Shown here: positions 61,359 to 64,000 of the stretch, in pieces
How positions within the stretch are numbered: position 1 is the stretch's first letter
How the letters are laid out: each line of letters begins with the position of its first letter
NCBI RefSeq assembly: GCF_016632335.1
Contig: NZ_JAEPBG010000001.1
Location: 434,001-498,000 of the forward strand
Source of the DNA: Noviherbaspirillum pedocola
GTDB lineage: Bacteria > Pseudomonadota > Gammaproteobacteria > Burkholderiales > Burkholderiaceae_D
Direction of reading: 5' to 3'
Length of the DNA stretch: 64,000 bases
Notes under the pieces: generated by a model
Database searches by the model: none
What the model was told of the DNA's origin: nothing
Seen by the model: only the letters and a program-made list of their open reading frames with translations
Made by a program: the position numbers and the translations under genes

Positions 61359-62333
61359 ATGAGGAACGCAGGCTCGAACGCAGCGGCGCGACCGCTGGCA
61401 GTCGCAATCATGGGTCCCACCGCCAGCGGCAAGACCGGCGCGGCGCTGGAGATTGCACGGCACCTCCGCTGCGAAATCATTTCAGTCGATTCCGCCCTCG
61501 TCTACCGCGGCATGGACATTGGCACCGCCAAGCCTACGCTTGATGAGCGCGCCGCCGTGCCGCATCACCTGATCGACATCCTCGACCCGGCTGATGCGTA
61601 TTCAGTCATGCAATTCCGCGACGACGCGCTGCGCCTCGTCGCCGAAATCACCGCCCGCGGCGCGCTGCCACTGCTGGTCGGCGGCACGATGCTGTACTTC
61701 AAGGCGCTGCGCGACGGCCTCGATGCCTTGCCGCAGGCCGATGCCGCGCTGCGCGCCGAACTCGACCGGGAAGCGGCCGAACACGGCGTGCCGGCGCTGC
61801 ATGCACGCCTGGCGACCATCGATCCCGACACCGCGGCGCGCCTCAAGCCGAACGACTCGCAGCGCATCCAGCGCGCGCTGGAAATCTTCCAACTCACCGG
61901 CCAGCCGATGTCGCAATTGCTGGCAAAGGCGCCGAAGGCTGAACTGCCGTTCTCGCTGCTGCCGATCGCGCTGGAGCCGTCCGACCGGTCGGTGCTGCAC
62001 GCGCGCATCGCCGAGCGCTTCGATACGATGCTGGCAGCGCCGGGCGGCGGCCTGATCGAGGAAGTGCGACAGTTGCGCGCGCGCGGCGATCTGCACCTCG
62101 GCCTGCCGTCCATGCGCTGCGTCGGTTACCGCCAGGCTTGGGAATATCTGGATGGCGACTACGATCTCCCAACGCTGCGCGACAAGGGCATCGCCGCGAC
62201 GCGCCAGTTGGCCAAGCGCCAGCTGACCTGGCTGCGCTCGATGCCGGACCGCATTGCGCTGGACTGTCTGCAAGCGGATGTGGCCGGACAAATCCTGCAG
62301 CGCATCCGCATGTTTTCCGAACAAGGTGAATAA
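61359..62333 (+). CDS. miaA: tRNA dimethylallyltransferase
   Basis: The 324-aa enzyme adds the isopentenyl group to A37 of tRNAs reading UNN codons. The P-loop is [19 protein letters not shown], and [19 protein letters not shown] is the DMAPP-binding region. [34 protein letters not shown] and [15 protein letters not shown] are further signatures. It starts 3 bp after mutL. A tRNA-Met gene follows 55 bp downstream. Length is typical. Confidence 0.96.
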   Translation: MRNAGSNAAARPLAVAIMGPTASGKTGAALEIARHLRCEIISVDSALVYRGMDIGTAKPTLDERAAVPHHLIDILDPADAYSVMQFRDDALRLVAEITARGALPLLVGGTMLYFKALRDGLDALPQADAALRAELDREAAEHGVPALHARLATIDPDTAARLKPNDSQRIQRALEIFQLTGQPMSQLLAKAPKAELPFSLLPIALEPSDRSVLHARIAERFDTMLAAPGGGLIEEVRQLRARGDLHLGLPSMRCVGYRQAWEYLDGDYDLPTLRDKGIAATRQLAKRQLTWLRSMPDRIALDCLQADVAGQILQRIRMFSEQGE

Positions 62334-62388
62334 AAATTGCCCATCGGCTTGACAGATGGGGTACCAGGCCTCAGAATCCTGGGCTCTC

Positions 62389-62465
62389 GGTGATATAGCT
62401 CAGTTGGTTAGAGCACAGCACTCATAATGCTGGGGTCGGTGGTTCAAGTCCACCTATCACCACCA
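62389..62465 (+). tRNA. tRNA-Met (anticodon CAT, elongator type)
   Basis: A 77-base cloverleaf with encoded CCA. The acceptor stem GGTGATA pairs with TATCACC, the D-arm contains AGCTCAGTTGGTTAGAGC, and the anticodon loop CTCATAA (62421-62427) has CAT. The T-arm is GGTGG-TTCAAGT-CCACC. The first base pair G-C rules out initiator tRNA. An Ile2 (lysidine) tRNA also has CAT, but the stem and variable loop resemble the elongator Met tRNA. Confidence 0.93.
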
Positions 62466-62473
62466 GGAACACC

Positions 62474-62494
62474 GCAAACTTCAACGAAGTTTGC
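62474..62494. other. small hairpin after the tRNA gene
   Basis: GCAAACTT (62474-62481) and AAGTTTGC (62487-62494) form an 8-bp stem with a 5-base loop between the tRNA and the terminator. It may shape 3' processing of the precursor. Inference only. Confidence 0.4.
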
Positions 62495-62498
62495 CAAA

Positions 62499-62537
62499 AA
62501 AGCCCCCTCAGAACGTAAAGCGCTTAGGGGGCTTTTT
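62499..62537 (+). terminator. Rho-independent terminator after tRNA-Met
   Basis: AAAGCCCCCT (62499-62508) pairs with AGGGGGCTTT (62526-62535), followed by TT in a T-run. The A-run on the left side also allows function for the opposite strand, where the hybrid kinase gene ends 85 bp away. Confidence 0.9.
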
Positions 62538-62621
62538 CATGCCCGTTGCGCCGATGTTTGCCAATTGACATCCGGCCCTTTTGCGGGCACCTCCCCCCTG
62601 GAATGAGGAAGGCCGCGCGCC

Positions 62622-64000
62622 TCAGACAGGCAAGGCCATGGCTGGTTCGCTGCCCGTTCCGGACGCCGATAACGCGGCCTTCACCTTGCGCGCAAGATCA
62701 GCGCGCCCATAGGGTTTATGCAGGACATCGATGGCGAATTCGCCCTGCGTCAGCTCTGCGCGACGGTCCGCGTATCCGGTGGTGTACAGCACTCTCAGGC
62801 CGGGGTCGAGCTGGCGCGCCGCCCTGGCCAGCCCGACCCCGTCCAGGCGTCCGGGCATGACGAGGTCTGTCAGAAGCAGGTCGTATCGCTTCTCGAGCAT
62901 CAGCAGCTCCAGCGCCTGGTCTGCATTGCTTGCCGATTCGACGCGATAGCCCAACGACGTCAGCGAGCGCTCGACATGGCGACGCACGGCATCATCGTCT
63001 TCTACCAGCAGAATGTGTTCCCCACGACCTGCTGCGGCGGGCTCGCGTTTGAGCGGCGCCTTGGCCCGCGCGTCGCAGCTCGCGGGGAGAAACAGGCTTA
63101 CCGTCGTTCCCTTGCCCGGCGTGGACCGCATCGTCACATGGCCATCGGATTGCTTGGCGAAGCCATACACCATGCTCAGCCCGAGGCCGGTGCCGGCGCC
63201 TTTGGGCTTGGTGCTGAAGAACGGTTCGAACGCCCGGTCCTGCACGTCGGTCGTCATCCCGACCCCGGTATCGCTGACCGAGAGCGCGATGTAGCGGCGG
63301 CCCGGCGGCAGTTCAGGAAACCGCGCTGCGGCGTCGGCGGCGACTTCGGCGGTCTCCATCGTCAATGCACCGCCTCTGGGCATGGCGTCGCGCGCGTTGA
63401 CACACAAGTTGAGTACCGCCGACTCCAGCTGCGCCTGGTCGACGAGCGTCAGGCAATGGGGCGCCGAGGTTTTTACCTTCACCTCGATGTCCTCGCCCAG
63501 CACGCGCCTCAACATACCTTCCATTCCCGCCAGCACTTCGTCGAGCCGGATCACGACCGGGTCCAGCGCCTGCTGGCGCGCAAACGACAGCAGGCGCCTG
63601 GTCAGCGCCGCCGCGCGTTCGCCGGCGCTCTGAACGATCTTCGCCAACTCGTGCAAATTCTCATGCCGCTCCTTTGCCTGCTCGGCAATGACTTCCGCGC
63701 TGCCGTTGATGACCGTGAGCAGATTGTTGAAATCGTGGGCAATGCCGCCGGTCAGCTGGCCGAGTGAATCGAGCCGCTGTGCCTGGGCCAGCCGCTCCTG
63801 CGCTTCCTTTTCCCGGGTAATGTCGATGACGGCGGCCGCCAGCTGTGTCGGCGCGCCGGCAGCGTCAGTGATCAGCCAGACATAGTTGTGCACCCAGACA
63901 GTACAGCCGGCGCTGTTCAGGTAGCGCTTCTGCAGGTGGAAATGGCTGATTTCACCAGCGATCAGGGCACTGAGCAATTCCCGGTTCCTTGGCACGTCCG
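62622..64000 (-). CDS. hybrid sensor histidine kinase (C-terminal part, 5' end outside window)
   Basis: About 459 residues are visible and the frame is open to the window edge. A PAS/PAC end ([20 protein letters not shown]) leads to the His box [21 protein letters not shown], typical of cytoplasmic hybrid kinases. The ATPase domain follows with [19 protein letters not shown] and [21 protein letters not shown]-terminal receiver ([19 protein letters not shown], phospho-Asp in [16 protein letters not shown]) completes it. No HTH output domain is present, so it probably relays to another protein. Function is unknown. A terminator lies beyond its 3' end. Confidence 0.9.
   Translation of the reverse strand, partial: DVPRNRELLSALIAGEISHFHLQKRYLNSAGCTVWVHNYVWLITDAAGAPTQLAAAVIDITREKEAQERLAQAQRLDSLGQLTGGIAHDFNNLLTVINGSAEVIAEQAKERHENLHELAKIVQSAGERAAALTRRLLSFARQQALDPVVIRLDEVLAGMEGMLRRVLGEDIEVKVKTSAPHCLTLVDQAQLESAVLNLCVNARDAMPRGGALTMETAEVAADAAARFPELPPGRRYIALSVSDTGVGMTTDVQDRAFEPFFSTKPKGAGTGLGLSMVYGFAKQSDGHVTMRSTPGKGTTVSLFLPASCDARAKAPLKREPAAAGRGEHILLVEDDDAVRRHVERSLTSLGYRVESASNADQALELLMLEKRYDLLLTDLVMPGRLDGVGLARAARQLDPGLRVLYTTGYADRRAELTQGEFAIDVLHKPYGRADLARKVKAALSASGTGSEPAMALPV

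Noticed and set aside
62389-62465. tRNA with CAT anticodon as initiator Met or lysidine-Ile tRNA
   Set aside because: A G-C first pair excludes initiator; the variable loop and anticodon stem match elongator Met better than Ile2, though identity elements cannot be tested here.

Overview
The window looks like the chromosome of a betaproteobacterium of the order Burkholderiales, most likely Oxalobacteraceae (Herbaspirillum / Noviherbaspirillum / Herminiimonas-like). The reasons are the high GC and codon use of the core genes, the block yqgE-ruvX-pyrR-pyrB-pyrC-plsC, the set rubredoxin / thiD-like / hemL, and the order queG / tsaE-amiC and mutL-miaA. Genus is inference; no rRNA gene is present.

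Bases 1-7300 are a surface-polysaccharide region. It holds two GT4 glycosyltransferases (the first cut by the window edge) and an OafA-type acyltransferase on the + strand, facing a complete dTDP-L-rhamnose operon, rfbBACD, on the - strand. A flagellin N-terminal fragment lies just upstream of rfbB. Bases 7300-13400 are an accessory strip of lower GC. It contains small orphan ORFs, a phage-type cassette (P-loop ATPase plus HTH replication protein), an orphan 124-aa protein, apaH, a truncated IS5-family transposase and about 1 kb of non-coding AT-rich DNA with a cluster of a CGACAAC motif.

From 13.4 kb on the sequence is core-like. Bases 13.4-18.0 kb carry yqgE-ruvX-pyrR-pyrB-pyrC'-plsC (-), where pyrC' lacks the metal-binding HxH and is probably a structural pseudo-dihydroorotase. 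A divergent photolyase gene follows. Bases 19.7-29.8 kb carry a pilG-pilH-pilI-pilJ-chpA type IV pilus chemosensory operon (-); its 2024-aa ChpA has a 15-copy hexanucleotide repeat encoding Glu-Ala. Bases 30.1-38.4 kb hold rubredoxin, a ThiD-like kinase with altered active site, hemL, a lipoprotein, tsaD, plsY, ybaK, an EEP-family phosphatase, a 55-aa basic protein, xerD and ogt.

Bases 38.4-44.3 kb are a C4-dicarboxylate TRAP system: dctPQM (-) with its terminator, divergent from a sensor kinase and FixJ-type regulator. Next come a HAD phosphatase, an MFS exporter, an AEC carrier, queG, tsaE and amiC. Bases 50.5-58.4 kb are a heavy-metal RND efflux operon (czcC-, czcB-, czcA-like) divergent from an OmpR/TctE-type two-component system. 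The shared intergenic region has four direct repeats at exact 11-bp spacing, a likely operator. The window ends with dedA, mutL, miaA, a tRNA-Met gene, a terminator and the C-terminal part of a hybrid sensor kinase.

Three REP-like inverted repeats sit at gene 3' ends, and two of them supply the stop codons of adjacent genes. I see no CRISPR array, no rRNA and no complete mobile element. I did not find an obviously new multi-gene system. The best leads are the CGACAAC cluster, the 11-bp operator array, the pseudo-dihydroorotase, the altered ThiD paralogue and the chpA repeat.
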